Positions 27,820 through 36,590 of a stretch of 64,000 nucleotides of DNA are shown one piece after another. A model generated the notes under the pieces. The model saw only the letters and a program-made list of their open reading frames with translations. It had not been told where the DNA came from and made no database searches. Source of the DNA: a gamma proteobacterium NOR5-3 (GTDB taxonomy: Bacteria > Pseudomonadota > Gammaproteobacteria > Pseudomonadales > Halieaceae); the NCBI GenBank assembly GCA_000158155.1, contig DS999405.1:1166365-1230364 (forward strand). The letters are read 5' to 3'. Position 1 is the stretch's first letter; every line of letters begins with the position of its first letter. A program made the translations under genes and the position numbers.

Positions 27820-28889
27820 TGGCACGGATCAATCTTGAGAACCTGGGCTTCGTCTATCCGGGCGCGGAATCCGCTACGCTTGATGGGCTTAACCTGACTA
27901 TCGCCGACGGCGAAGCTCATGCCCTCCTGGGTGCGAGCGGAGCCGGCAAGACAACCTTGCTCAACATTCTTTCGGGACTTTTGACACCAACATCAGGCGC
28001 ACTGCGTTTTGATGACAAGGATGTATCACGGCAATCGGGTCGCCTGCGCAATGTGGCGCAAGTGTTTCAATTTCCGGTGCTGTACGAGTCTTTGAGTGTT
28101 GCCGAAAATCTGGCCTTCCCTTTAAAAACCCGCAAAGCGCCGGAGAATCTTATCCGCGACCGACTGGATTACATTTGTGACGAGTTGCACATCGGAGATC
28201 TTCGAGCACTGAAGCCCGCCGCACTTTCCCTGTTTCAAAAGCAACTGATTGCCGTTGGCAAAGCGCTTGTGCGTCCGGATGTCTCACTGGTGTTATTGGA
28301 TGAGCCGCTTACCGCTGTGGAACCCCGCACCAAGTGGCGTCTCAGACAGACCTTGCGACGGGTACAGGCTGACCTCAAGGTAACGATGATCTATGTCACG
28401 CATGACCAAACCGAAGCGTTGACCTTTGCTGATCGCGTATCGGTACTCACCGCCGGCGGCATCCTGCAGACCGGAACGCCTGAGCAGGTATACAACTCCC
28501 CGGAACATGAGTTTGTAGGTCACTTTGTGGGCAGTCCGGGCATGAACTTTTTGCCCGCCAAGGCCCTGGGAATAAACGATGCAGACCGTGCAGGCTTTCG
28601 TCCAGAATGGGCTGTGTTGAGCAGGGCAAACTCGACCCCATCAACGGCCCCCGCAAACAGCACCGGAATCGGTCACATCACCGGAAAAATTCTCCGCATA
28701 CGCGTACAAGGCGCTCAGGCCGGTAAGCCGTTTGGTTTGCTCACCGTAGCCACCGACCACGGCGAAGTTGCGGTACGCGGTGAATTTCCCGACGCTGCAG
28801 TGAGCGCGGGAGACAGGTTACATATGCAGCTTACCCGCTGCATTGCGTACACCGACCAGCGCAAGGTGAGTGACATTGAGCTCCTTTAA
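27819..28889 (+). CDS. glpT: Glycerol ABC transporter ATPase GlpT
   Basis: 356 residues. Walker A GASGAGKT (38-45), Walker B Glu162 and the switch His195 (YVTHD) are canonical. The ABC signature is degenerate: LSLFQKQ (136-142) in place of LSGGQ, and the D-loop reads DEPLTAVEP. A C-terminal regulatory TOBE-like region starts near residue 235. It is the second ATPase of the glycerol importer, matching in order and size the GlpT partner of GlpS. The glpP start lies within its last codons. Confidence 0.85.
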   Translation: MARINLENLGFVYPGAESATLDGLNLTIADGEAHALLGASGAGKTTLLNILSGLLTPTSGALRFDDKDVSRQSGRLRNVAQVFQFPVLYESLSVAENLAFPLKTRKAPENLIRDRLDYICDELHIGDLRALKPAALSLFQKQLIAVGKALVRPDVSLVLLDEPLTAVEPRTKWRLRQTLRRVQADLKVTMIYVTHDQTEALTFADRVSVLTAGGILQTGTPEQVYNSPEHEFVGHFVGSPGMNFLPAKALGINDADRAGFRPEWAVLSRANSTPSTAPANSTGIGHITGKILRIRVQGAQAGKPFGLLTVATDHGEVAVRGEFPDAAVSAGDRLHMQLTRCIAYTDQRKVSDIELL

Positions 28890-29745
28890 GCCCAAGAACA
28901 ATCGTGCGTGGCTCGGTGTTCTACCCGTGTTGCTCATCGTGGCCTTCAGTGCCGTGATACCTCTGATGACCGTGGTCAATTACTCCGTACAGGACATTCT
29001 GGATTTTAACTCGCGTTTCTTTGTGGGCTTTGAGTGGTATCAACAGACCCTTAAGGACCCGCGTTTTGTTGATGCGTTTTTGCGACAAGTTGTCTTCAGC
29101 CTGACGATTCTCGCTATTGAAGTCCCTCTGGGCGTCGCCGTAGCCAAGGGCATCCCCAAAGACAGCCGGTTCACATCGCTCATACTGATCTTATTGGCTC
29201 TTCCTCTGCTCATTCCCTGGAACGTGGTTGGCACCATCTGGCAGGTTTTTGCCCGCCCGGATATCGGGCTTTTAGGCTGGACCGTAAACGCCCTGGGGAT
29301 TCCCTACAACTACACCGCAGAGCCCCTGCATGCCTGGCTGACGCTGGTAGCCATGGATGTCTGGCACTGGACTTCGCTCATCGCGTTACTGGCATTTGCA
29401 GGCCTTACATCAATCCCCACGCCTTTTTACCAGGCCGCCGAACTCGATGGTGCAAGCCGCTGGCAGGTGTTTCGCTACGTCGAGATGCCGCGCCTGCAGG
29501 GCGTGCTGATCATTGGCGTGCTGCTGAGACTCATGGACAGTTTTATGATCTACACCGAGCCGTTTGTATTGACCGGCGGGGGGCCGGGCAATGCCACCAC
29601 GATGCTCAGCCAGCATCTGGCCACCATGGCCGTGGGACAGTTTGATCTTGGTCCTGCCGCCGCATTCTCGGTGATCTACTTTTTGTTCATCTTGCTGTTC
29701 TGCTGGATCTTTTACACCAGCGTGGTGCGCAGCGATGATGAATAG
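28870..29745 (+). CDS. glpP: Glycerol ABC transporter permease GlpP
   Basis: 291 residues, six hydrophobic helices, typical of MalF-type permeases without the large loop. The cytoplasmic EAA loop reads YQAAELDGASRWQVFRYVEMP near residue 195. The GTG start overlaps the end of glpT by 20 bases; TTG 28876 is an alternative. It forms the membrane channel with GlpQ, whose start lies 11 bases inside its 3' end. Confidence 0.87.
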   Translation: MTLSSFKPKNNRAWLGVLPVLLIVAFSAVIPLMTVVNYSVQDILDFNSRFFVGFEWYQQTLKDPRFVDAFLRQVVFSLTILAIEVPLGVAVAKGIPKDSRFTSLILILLALPLLIPWNVVGTIWQVFARPDIGLLGWTVNALGIPYNYTAEPLHAWLTLVAMDVWHWTSLIALLAFAGLTSIPTPFYQAAELDGASRWQVFRYVEMPRLQGVLIIGVLLRLMDSFMIYTEPFVLTGGGPGNATTMLSQHLATMAVGQFDLGPAAAFSVIYFLFILLFCWIFYTSVVRSDDE

Positions 29746-30547
29746 GCCAGGTCTGAGCCGCGGGGTGCTCATCGTTTACGGACTCTATCTGCTGCTACCA
29801 CTGTACTGGCTGCTGTCCATGTCCCTGCGCAGCAACGCGGACATTCAGGGCAGCTTTTCCTTACTGCCGCCGACCCTCACCCTGGCAAATTTTGCAGAGA
29901 TATTTTCGAACCCTGTTTGGTACGAAGGCTTTGCAAATTCATTGAGCTATGTTGCCATCAACACCCTGATATCCCTGGCGGTAGCCATACCCGCCGCCTA
30001 TGCATTCTCCCGGTACCGTTTTTTAGGCGATAAACAGCTGTTCTTCTGGCTACTGACCAATCGCATGGCACCCCCGGCGGTATTTTTGCTGCCTTTCTTT
30101 CAGCTGTACTCCGCTGTGGGGCTGTTTGACACGCCACTGGCAGTCGCCCTGGCACACTGCCTGTTCACGGTCCCGTTAGCCGTCTGGATTCTGGAAGGAT
30201 TCTTCTCCGGCGTACCCACGGAGCTTGATGAAATGGCACAGATAGACGGGCACAGCTTTCTGTACTTTTTTATGCGGGTCTTTTTGCCGATCAACCGTGG
30301 GGCCATCGGTGTAACCCTGTTCTTCTGCTTTATGTTTAGTTGGGTGGAACTGCTCCTGGCCCGCACCCTGTCTGGCGCTTCGTCAAAGCCCATCGTCGTT
30401 GTCATGACACGGACCGTCAGCGCCTCGGGTGTCGACTGGGGATTACTGGCGGCAGCAGGCGTTCTGACGGTGCTACCGGGTGTCTTGGTAGTGTGGTTCG
30501 TTCGCAAGGACCTGGTAAAAGGCTTTGCCCTGGGACGTGTTTCGTGA
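29735..30547 (+). CDS. glpQ: Glycerol ABC transporter permease GlpQ
   Basis: 270 residues, MalG-type inner-membrane permease with six helices. The EAA loop reads ELDEMAQIDGHSFLYFFMRV and ends in FLP. It forms the translocation pore with GlpP. Start at the first of two adjacent ATG codons; the gene overlaps glpP by 11 bases and glpU by four (GTGA). Confidence 0.87.
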   Translation: MMNRPGLSRGVLIVYGLYLLLPLYWLLSMSLRSNADIQGSFSLLPPTLTLANFAEIFSNPVWYEGFANSLSYVAINTLISLAVAIPAAYAFSRYRFLGDKQLFFWLLTNRMAPPAVFLLPFFQLYSAVGLFDTPLAVALAHCLFTVPLAVWILEGFFSGVPTELDEMAQIDGHSFLYFFMRVFLPINRGAIGVTLFFCFMFSWVELLLARTLSGASSKPIVVVMTRTVSASGVDWGLLAAAGVLTVLPGVLVVWFVRKDLVKGFALGRVS

Positions 30548-30816
30548 GCTGGATGGCCTGGACCTTACCCACGGCGATCTTTTTTACCGCCATTGGTCTT
30601 GCGCTGGTGGGACTCACGGTGCTTGAGGTTTATCGGCCCACAGAGCGCGTGCGGGGCTTTCTCCCCATGGCCACCACCCGCGGCGACCGTTTCTTTATCA
30701 GCCTGCTCAGTGCAGCCTTTATCCACTTGCTCTGGCTCGGGCTTATGGACAAGGGCCTACTCGTCGTATCCGGTGTTTCTGCTGTGTGGGCAGCCCTACT
30801 TATGCGCTGGGGATAA
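30544..30816 (+). CDS. glpU: Small membrane protein GlpU (DUF2160-like)
   Basis: 90 residues from GTG 30544, overlapping the glpQ stop (GTGA). It has an N-terminal helix, a basic/hydrophilic middle (YRPTERVRGFLPMATTRGDRF) and two further hydrophobic segments. This size and pattern, and the slot between the permeases and the binding protein, match the small fifth component of glpSTPQUV operons. Its exact role in the transporter is not known. Confidence 0.8.
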   Translation: MSWMAWTLPTAIFFTAIGLALVGLTVLEVYRPTERVRGFLPMATTRGDRFFISLLSAAFIHLLWLGLMDKGLLVVSGVSAVWAALLMRWG

Positions 30817-30860
30817 GCTCTTTATACTGAGCGCTCGTAACCCCGAGGCAAGCAATCATC

Positions 30861-32603
30861 GTGAAAGTACGGCATCTACTCCTGGCAATCACTTCTCTGG
30901 GCGCGCTACTTGGCGGCTGCTCCGAGCAATCCGCAGAATCTCCTGCCGAAATCACTGCTGACTTCGCGTCCAATGCAGCGACGTGGGTCAAAGAGTTTCA
31001 GCCTTCCACGCTGACGGAAGCACAGCAGCTCGCAGAGCTGGCATGGTTTACCGAGGCGGCTAAAGACTTTCGGGGCATGTCGATTAACGTCGCCTCGGAA
31101 AGCCTGACCACGCATGAGTATGAAAGCACGGAACTGACCAAAGCGTTTTACGACATCACGGGAATCAGAGTGACACACGATCTGATTCAGGAAGGCGATG
31201 TCATCGAAAAACTGCAAACCCAGATGCAAACCGGAGAGAACGTTTACGACGCCTACGTCAACGACTCTGATTTAGTAGGCACGCACGCGCGCTACGGTCA
31301 TGTGGTTCCCCTGAGCGACTTCATGGCCGGTGACGGTGCTGCGGTCACCTCCCCCACCCTGGACCTTGATGATTTTATTGGTATCAGCTTTACCACCGGC
31401 CCTGATGGCAAGATTTACCAGTTGCCGGACCAGCAGTTCGCCAATCTTTACTGGTTCCGCTACGACTGGTTCACAACGCCTTCCATACAAGAGCAATTTG
31501 AATCGCTCTATGGCTACCCTTTAGGCGTACCCATCAACTGGTCTGCCTACGAAGATATTGCTGAGTTCTTTAGCGTGCATGTCAAAGAGATCGATGGGGA
31601 GCGCATTTATGGCCACATGGATTACGGCAAAAAAGATCCCTCACTGGGCTGGCGCTTCACCGACGCGTGGCTATCCATGGCTGGCGCAGGTGATGCAGGT
31701 ATCCCCAATGGCTTACCCGTCGATGAATGGGGAATCCGCGTTGAGGACTGTCGTCCGGTAGGCTCCAGCGTAAGTCGCGGTGGCGCCACCAATGGACCGG
31801 CAGCTGTCTATGCGCTGTCTAAATACATGGACTGGCTGAAGCGCTTCGCACCACCGGAAGCCGGCGGCATGACCTTCTCCGAATCCGGCCCGGTCCCCGC
31901 ACAGGGACATATCGCCCAGCAGATATTCTGGTACACCACCTTCACCGCGGACATGATCCAGCCGGGCCTGGCGGTGGTGAACGAAGACGGCACGCCCAAA
32001 TGGCGCATGGCACCCTCGCCTCACGGACCTTACTGGAGCGAGGGCATGAAACTGGGGTATCAGGATACCGGCTCCTGGACGCTCATGAAGAGCACGCCGC
32101 TGGAAAGACGCAAGGCGGCCTGGCTTTATGCGCAGTTTGTCACCTCCAAGACTGTATCCCTGAAGAAAACAGTGGTCGGCCTGACGCCCATCCGCAAATC
32201 GGATCTGGATTCACAGGCCATGACCGACCTTGCGCCCAAGCTTGGGGGCTTGGTGGAGTTTTATCGCAGCCCCGCACGAACTCTGTGGACACCCACCGGC
32301 ACCAACGTGCCGGACTACCCCAAGCTCGCGCAGTTGTGGTGGGCAAACGTTGCCAATGCGGTAAGCGGCGAAGTGACGCCTCAGGTCGCCATGGATACGC
32401 TGGCTGAGCAACAGGATCGCATCATGAGTCGATTGGAGCGCCACGGCATTCTCGGTGAGTGCGGCCCCGCCTTAAACGAGCCACGGAACCCCCAGTACTG
32501 GTTAGACCAACCCGGATCTCCAAAGCCAAAACTAATTGATGAAAAACCTCAGGGCGAAACCGTGCCCTACGACCAGCTCATTAAGGTTTGGCAGGCAGGT
32601 TGA
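30861..32603 (+). CDS. glpV: Glycerol ABC transporter substrate-binding lipoprotein GlpV
   Basis: 580 residues, larger than most family 1 binding proteins and about the size expected for GlpV. The N-terminus ends in a lipobox LLGGC, so Cys20 should be lipidated and the protein anchored in the periplasm. The start is GTG 30861. The fold shows the extracellular binding protein pattern: LTTHEYESTELTKAFYDITG in lobe 1, YGYPLGVPINWSAY near the hinge, and QDTGSWTLMKSTP in lobe 2. It delivers glycerol (or a related polyol) to GlpPQ. It closes the operon, 44 bases after glpU. Confidence 0.87.
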   Translation: MKVRHLLLAITSLGALLGGCSEQSAESPAEITADFASNAATWVKEFQPSTLTEAQQLAELAWFTEAAKDFRGMSINVASESLTTHEYESTELTKAFYDITGIRVTHDLIQEGDVIEKLQTQMQTGENVYDAYVNDSDLVGTHARYGHVVPLSDFMAGDGAAVTSPTLDLDDFIGISFTTGPDGKIYQLPDQQFANLYWFRYDWFTTPSIQEQFESLYGYPLGVPINWSAYEDIAEFFSVHVKEIDGERIYGHMDYGKKDPSLGWRFTDAWLSMAGAGDAGIPNGLPVDEWGIRVEDCRPVGSSVSRGGATNGPAAVYALSKYMDWLKRFAPPEAGGMTFSESGPVPAQGHIAQQIFWYTTFTADMIQPGLAVVNEDGTPKWRMAPSPHGPYWSEGMKLGYQDTGSWTLMKSTPLERRKAAWLYAQFVTSKTVSLKKTVVGLTPIRKSDLDSQAMTDLAPKLGGLVEFYRSPARTLWTPTGTNVPDYPKLAQLWWANVANAVSGEVTPQVAMDTLAEQQDRIMSRLERHGILGECGPALNEPRNPQYWLDQPGSPKPKLIDEKPQGETVPYDQLIKVWQAG

Positions 32604-33109
32604 GAAATTCTGTGAGAGCCATGCATGCGCAGCTTCAGCTGTTTTTCTTGCCGCGGTCATTGCCAGCACTAACCGGCGCTGCCCGAAAACAGCGCTCTTG
32701 GCCTCGAGTAGGGAGCCACGCCTGACAATAGAGTGTGACCCGCTTCACAGTCAGAAATCTAATCGAAGAACAATGTGACGGGCATCGCGCTTTTGGCGTG
32801 GTCTAGCTGCCATAACGAGCAAGCCGCGCTAATGTCTGCTCATGGACATTTTAACGCTATTGGATTTACCCGTTCGGAGAGACCCTCCGCCGCCCATTCA
32901 GGTCTTTGGAAAGAAGTACTCCCAATGCCTGAAAACCTGTGACCTGGTGCCGTATTGCTCGCACCTTGGAGACCCCTCATGTCACCTACTTCAACGGCAG
33001 CCTATCGCAACGCCAACAACGCAATAACGAAGGGCATTTCGTCCTGCCTTCAAGATCAGATGTGTGCACATAAGCACTGGATAACACCCGGTCTACCGGG
33101 GTCAAACAC
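32604..33109. other. 506-bp gene-free stretch between glpV and the omega-amidase gene
   Basis: Convergent genes end on both sides. The open frames here (up to about 60 residues) have no binding site or family pattern. A weak CAGC-TTCA-GCTG hairpin with five T residues (32630-32646) could terminate glpV. CCCGGT-CTA-ACCGGG-like symmetry near 33088-33103 lacks a T-tract. Nothing else is supported; decayed sequence is possible. Confidence 0.5.
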
Positions 33110-33892
33110 TCATTCAGGCCCCACAACAAGAGTGAACTCATCTGCATCGAGCTGCGTCGGAAAACGATTGCGATAGCTGCAAAGCTCATCACCACTAAAA
33201 CACACCGTCTCTACTGCAGCTGCTGACCCGAGGTCTGTCAGTACATCTCCCTGCTGATCGAAAGCCAGGCTGTCACCACTGTAGCTAAGCCCGTTGTCAT
33301 CGTCGCCAATTCTGTTTACTCCCACCACACAGGCAAGATTTTCGATAGCTCGCGCCTTAAGTAAAGCACGCCAGTGATGGGCTCGGGGAGACGGCCAATT
33401 GGCCACGTAAAACAATAAATCGTAATCGTTCCGATTGCGGCTGAAGACCGGAAAGCGCAGGTCATAGCAAACCTCCGGCTTAACACGCCAGCCTCGCCAT
33501 TCCAGCACCACGCGTTCAGATCCGGCAGCGTAGTAATTGTGCTCTCCCGCCATTCGAAACAAATGACGCTTGTCATAGCTTTGCACAGCATCCGGCGTCA
33601 CAAACAGCAATCTGTTGTAAACGGCGCCGTTGTGCTCTGTCGCCACGCTCCCTGCGACTGCACAATCAAAGGAACGTGCTAACGACCGCATCCAATCCTG
33701 GGACGCGCCACCCACAGGCTCCGCGTTCGATTTGGCGTTCATAGAAAACCCGGTGGTGAACATCTCGGGAAGAAGAATCAAATCCGTCTGGGGCGCAGCG
33801 GCAGCCAGTACAGCCGCTAAATGCTCGCGATTGGCCTGAGGGTTCTCCCAGACTAATTCCTGCTGTACGAGAGTCACTCTTAGATCGCGCAT
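33110..33892 (-). CDS. yafV: Omega-amidase, YafV/Nit2-like nitrilase superfamily
   Basis: 260 residues with the nitrilase Glu-Lys-Cys triad: LLPEMFTTGF, YDKRHLF and VCYDLRFP. The sequence MFTTGFSMN and GEHNYYAAG are typical of the omega-amidase (YafV) group, which hydrolyses 2-oxoglutaramate and 2-oxosuccinamate to the keto acid and ammonia. Its start lies 13 bases inside the end of the aminotransferase gene. That pairing fits removal of the keto-amide produced when glutamine is the amino donor. Confidence 0.9.
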   Translation of the reverse strand: MRDLRVTLVQQELVWENPQANREHLAAVLAAAAPQTDLILLPEMFTTGFSMNAKSNAEPVGGASQDWMRSLARSFDCAVAGSVATEHNGAVYNRLLFVTPDAVQSYDKRHLFRMAGEHNYYAAGSERVVLEWRGWRVKPEVCYDLRFPVFSRNRNDYDLLFYVANWPSPRAHHWRALLKARAIENLACVVGVNRIGDDDNGLSYSGDSLAFDQQGDVLTDLGSAAAVETVCFSGDELCSYRNRFPTQLDADEFTLVVGPE

Positions 33893-35031
33893 AATCGCCT
33901 TCCTGCCTCTATCAATACGTCGTCGGATTTTGCAAAGCAGAAACGCAATACGCTCTGCTTCGGGGGAGACTCATAGAACACAGACACGGGGATCGATGCA
34001 ACACCCAGCTCCTTAGTCCAGTGCTCGCTTAATGCTGTGTCCCTTTCATCGCTAATTTGACTGTAATCCAACAGTTGAAAATAGCTGCCTTGTGCGGGTG
34101 TCCAGGAGAAACGTGAGCCGGTCAGCGTAGAAAGAAACACGTCTCGACGGCGCTGATAATCCGCCGCCAGACTCGCAGGAAACTCGGGCTGCACCTCCAA
34201 AAAATCTGCCAGCGCATGCTGAACCGGCGTTACCGCCACAAACGCCACGTATTGGTGAATCTTGCGTAGCTCCGCGGTGAGCGCCGGCGGCGCAACGCAG
34301 TAGCCCGTCTTCCAACCGGTAACACTCAGCGTCTTACCAAAAGAAAAGTGCGCAAAGCTTCGACTGCGAAGTCCCGGGTGAGACAGCACACTGCAATGTT
34401 TACGACCGTCATACACCAGATGTTCATACACCTCGTCACTGCAGACGTAAAAATCATGCTCCTGGGCCAGCATCGCGAGGCGACCCAGGTCGGCTTCACT
34501 CACAACACTCCCACAGGGATTGTGCGGACTATTGAGCATGAAGAGCTTGGTGCGCGGTGTAATCGCCGCCTCTGTGCGTTCCCAATCGATAGCAAAGGAG
34601 CCTGCCAGTAGTGGCACGTGCACAGCGCGGCCTCCCGCAAGCTCAATAGCCGGCTCGTAACTGTCGTACACGGGATCCAGAACGATGACCTCATCACCTG
34701 GTACTACGAGCGCCGTAATCGCGCAAAAAATGCCCTCCGTGGCGCCGGGCACAACGGTGACCTCGGTCTCCGGGTCAACGGTGACGTTACGGTGCATTAA
34801 CAATTGCTGCGCAATGGCTTCGCGCAATCGGAGCAAGCCTGCCATAGGAGCATATTGGTTGTGCCCGCGCATAGCGTGCTCACCGAGGGCCTGAGCAAGG
34901 CGTGCCGGGGGCGAAAAGTCTGGAAACCCCTGGGAGAGGTTCAGAGCACCGTGGGTCTGCGCCAGCGCTGACATGCGAGTAAATATAGTGGTGCCTACTC
35001 GAGGCAACTTGGACTTGAGTGATGCGCTCAT
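33880..35031 (-). CDS. ybdL: PLP-dependent aminotransferase, YbdL-like (methionine/glutamine keto acid)
   Basis: 383 residues from ATG 35031 (MSASLKSKLP), the usual YbdL start; the longer open frame is leader. Fold type I: LSQGFPDF near the N-terminus, NSPHNPCG, the pyridoxal region SDEVYEHL and the Schiff-base lysine in FSFGKTLSVTGWKTGY. YbdL-type enzymes transaminate methionine, glutamine and aromatic amino acids with keto acids such as 4-methylthio-2-oxobutyrate. The downstream omega-amidase overlaps it and would pull the glutamine reaction. Divergent from the flavoprotein gene at 35190 across a 158-base spacer. Confidence 0.9.
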   Translation of the reverse strand: MSASLKSKLPRVGTTIFTRMSALAQTHGALNLSQGFPDFSPPARLAQALGEHAMRGHNQYAPMAGLLRLREAIAQQLLMHRNVTVDPETEVTVVPGATEGIFCAITALVVPGDEVIVLDPVYDSYEPAIELAGGRAVHVPLLAGSFAIDWERTEAAITPRTKLFMLNSPHNPCGSVVSEADLGRLAMLAQEHDFYVCSDEVYEHLVYDGRKHCSVLSHPGLRSRSFAHFSFGKTLSVTGWKTGYCVAPPALTAELRKIHQYVAFVAVTPVQHALADFLEVQPEFPASLAADYQRRRDVFLSTLTGSRFSWTPAQGSYFQLLDYSQISDERDTALSEHWTKELGVASIPVSVFYESPPKQSVLRFCFAKSDDVLIEAGRRLCAI

Positions 35032-35189
35032 GGTGTTACTGCTGCTAACAAAAAACGGAGGATACAACAGTCGTATACAGAACGCGGCCACAACATGACT
35101 GGAACATTGCGACCAGAGTAACAAGTGTGGGTAAATGCAGGCATGGCTACATGCAGCCCACGTCACTGAGCAATTTAGGATGATCAACA

Positions 35190-36590
35190 ATGAGTCTGTT
35201 TGAGGAGCTAAAGTTCATACTCGGCCCCGGCGGCCTGCTTACCGGCACCGACGTCAGCAGCCGCGCAGCGGGCGTGTGGCGGAGCGACTCCCTGAACGCA
35301 CTGGCGATAGCGAGGCCCCGCAGCACCGAAGAAGTATCAAAAATCCTGGCGCTGTGCAGTGAAAACGGCGTGTCTGTGGTGACTCAGGGTGGCCTCACAG
35401 GGCTGGTTCATGGCGCAGACGCCGGTCCAGAACAACTCATACTGTCACTGGAGCGCATGCGCACCATCGAGTCCATAGATCCCACACAACGCACCGCCAC
35501 CGTCCAGGCCGGCGTGAGCTTACAGACCCTTCAGGAAGCGGCAGAGGAGCAGCATCTATTTTTCCCTTTGGACCTCGGTGCGCGAGGAACGGCAACTCTA
35601 GGCGGCAATGCCGCCACCAACGCCGGGGGAAACCGTGTTATCCGCTATGGAATGATGCGAGACATGGTTCTGGGCCTGGAAGCCGTGCTGGCTGATGGAA
35701 CTATTGTCTCTTCCATGAACCATCTTATTAAGAACAACGCAGGGTACGACCTCAAACAGCTGTTCATAGGCTCTGAGGGAACCTTGGGAGTCATCACTCG
35801 ACTTGTGTTGCGGCTGAGGGAAGCGCCAAGCTCACAGAACATCGCTTTTGTGGCATTTGAGAGCTTCGAATCCGTCACCAGAATGCTCAAGCGTGTTGAC
35901 CGGGACCTAGGGGGCGCCCTTTCAGCCTATGAGGTTTTGTGGAACAACTTTTACCGCCTCGTCACCGAAGCGCCCGCAAACAATCAACCGCCCTTGTCAG
36001 GCGAGCACCCCTACTATGCGCTCATAGAAGCTCAGGGAAACAATGACGAGCTCGACAAACAGCGATTTGAAACAATTCTTGAATGCGCACTGGAGGACGG
36101 ACTGATTGTCGATGCCGTCATAGCCCAATCCGCGACCGAGAGACGAAGCCTCTGGGCCATACGGGATGATGTTGAGCAGACCTTCAGACTGGGAACGCCA
36201 ATCATCTTCGATGTTTCATTGCCGATCAGCCGCATGGAAACCTACATTGCCGAAGTCCGATCCAGGCTGGATGCAGCCCTGCCCCACAACACCCTGTGGG
36301 TGTTTGGTCACTTAGGCGATGGAAACCTGCACCTGGACATCCAAACCTCTGCCGGTGACGCTGTGGCGCATCGAGCAGTTATCGAGAACGCTGTTTACGA
36401 ACCACTCAAAGGCATTGGTGGCTCTGTTTCCGCAGAGCACGGCATCGGCCTGGAGAAGAAGCCCTATCTACATCTCTCCAGAGATCCCCGGGAACTTAGC
36501 CTGATGCGAACTCTAAAGAACGCACTTGATCCCGGCGGCATACTCAACCCCGGAAAAGTCATCGACACGGCACCGGGAAAAATCGGGTGA
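35190..36590 (+). CDS. FAD-linked dehydrogenase, D-2-hydroxyglutarate dehydrogenase-like
   Basis: 466 residues of the VAO/PCMH family. The FAD-binding domain shows VTQGGLTGLVHG, LDLGARGTATLGGNAATNAGG and GLEAVLADGT; FIGSEGTLGVIT closes it. The C-terminal domain has FGHLGDGNLHLD and EHGIGLEKK. The block LIKNNAGYDLKQLFIGSEG fits D-2-hydroxyglutarate dehydrogenases better than D-lactate dehydrogenases or GlcD. It would oxidise D-2-hydroxyglutarate to 2-oxoglutarate, passing electrons to ETF or quinone. Its stop overlaps the MscS start (GTGA). Confidence 0.88.
   Translation: MSLFEELKFILGPGGLLTGTDVSSRAAGVWRSDSLNALAIARPRSTEEVSKILALCSENGVSVVTQGGLTGLVHGADAGPEQLILSLERMRTIESIDPTQRTATVQAGVSLQTLQEAAEEQHLFFPLDLGARGTATLGGNAATNAGGNRVIRYGMMRDMVLGLEAVLADGTIVSSMNHLIKNNAGYDLKQLFIGSEGTLGVITRLVLRLREAPSSQNIAFVAFESFESVTRMLKRVDRDLGGALSAYEVLWNNFYRLVTEAPANNQPPLSGEHPYYALIEAQGNNDELDKQRFETILECALEDGLIVDAVIAQSATERRSLWAIRDDVEQTFRLGTPIIFDVSLPISRMETYIAEVRSRLDAALPHNTLWVFGHLGDGNLHLDIQTSAGDAVAHRAVIENAVYEPLKGIGGSVSAEHGIGLEKKPYLHLSRDPRELSLMRTLKNALDPGGILNPGKVIDTAPGKIG

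Noticed and set aside
32842-33027. 61-codon open frame in the gap after glpV
   Set aside because: No binding site, no hydrophobic or motif pattern, and chance frames of this size are expected.
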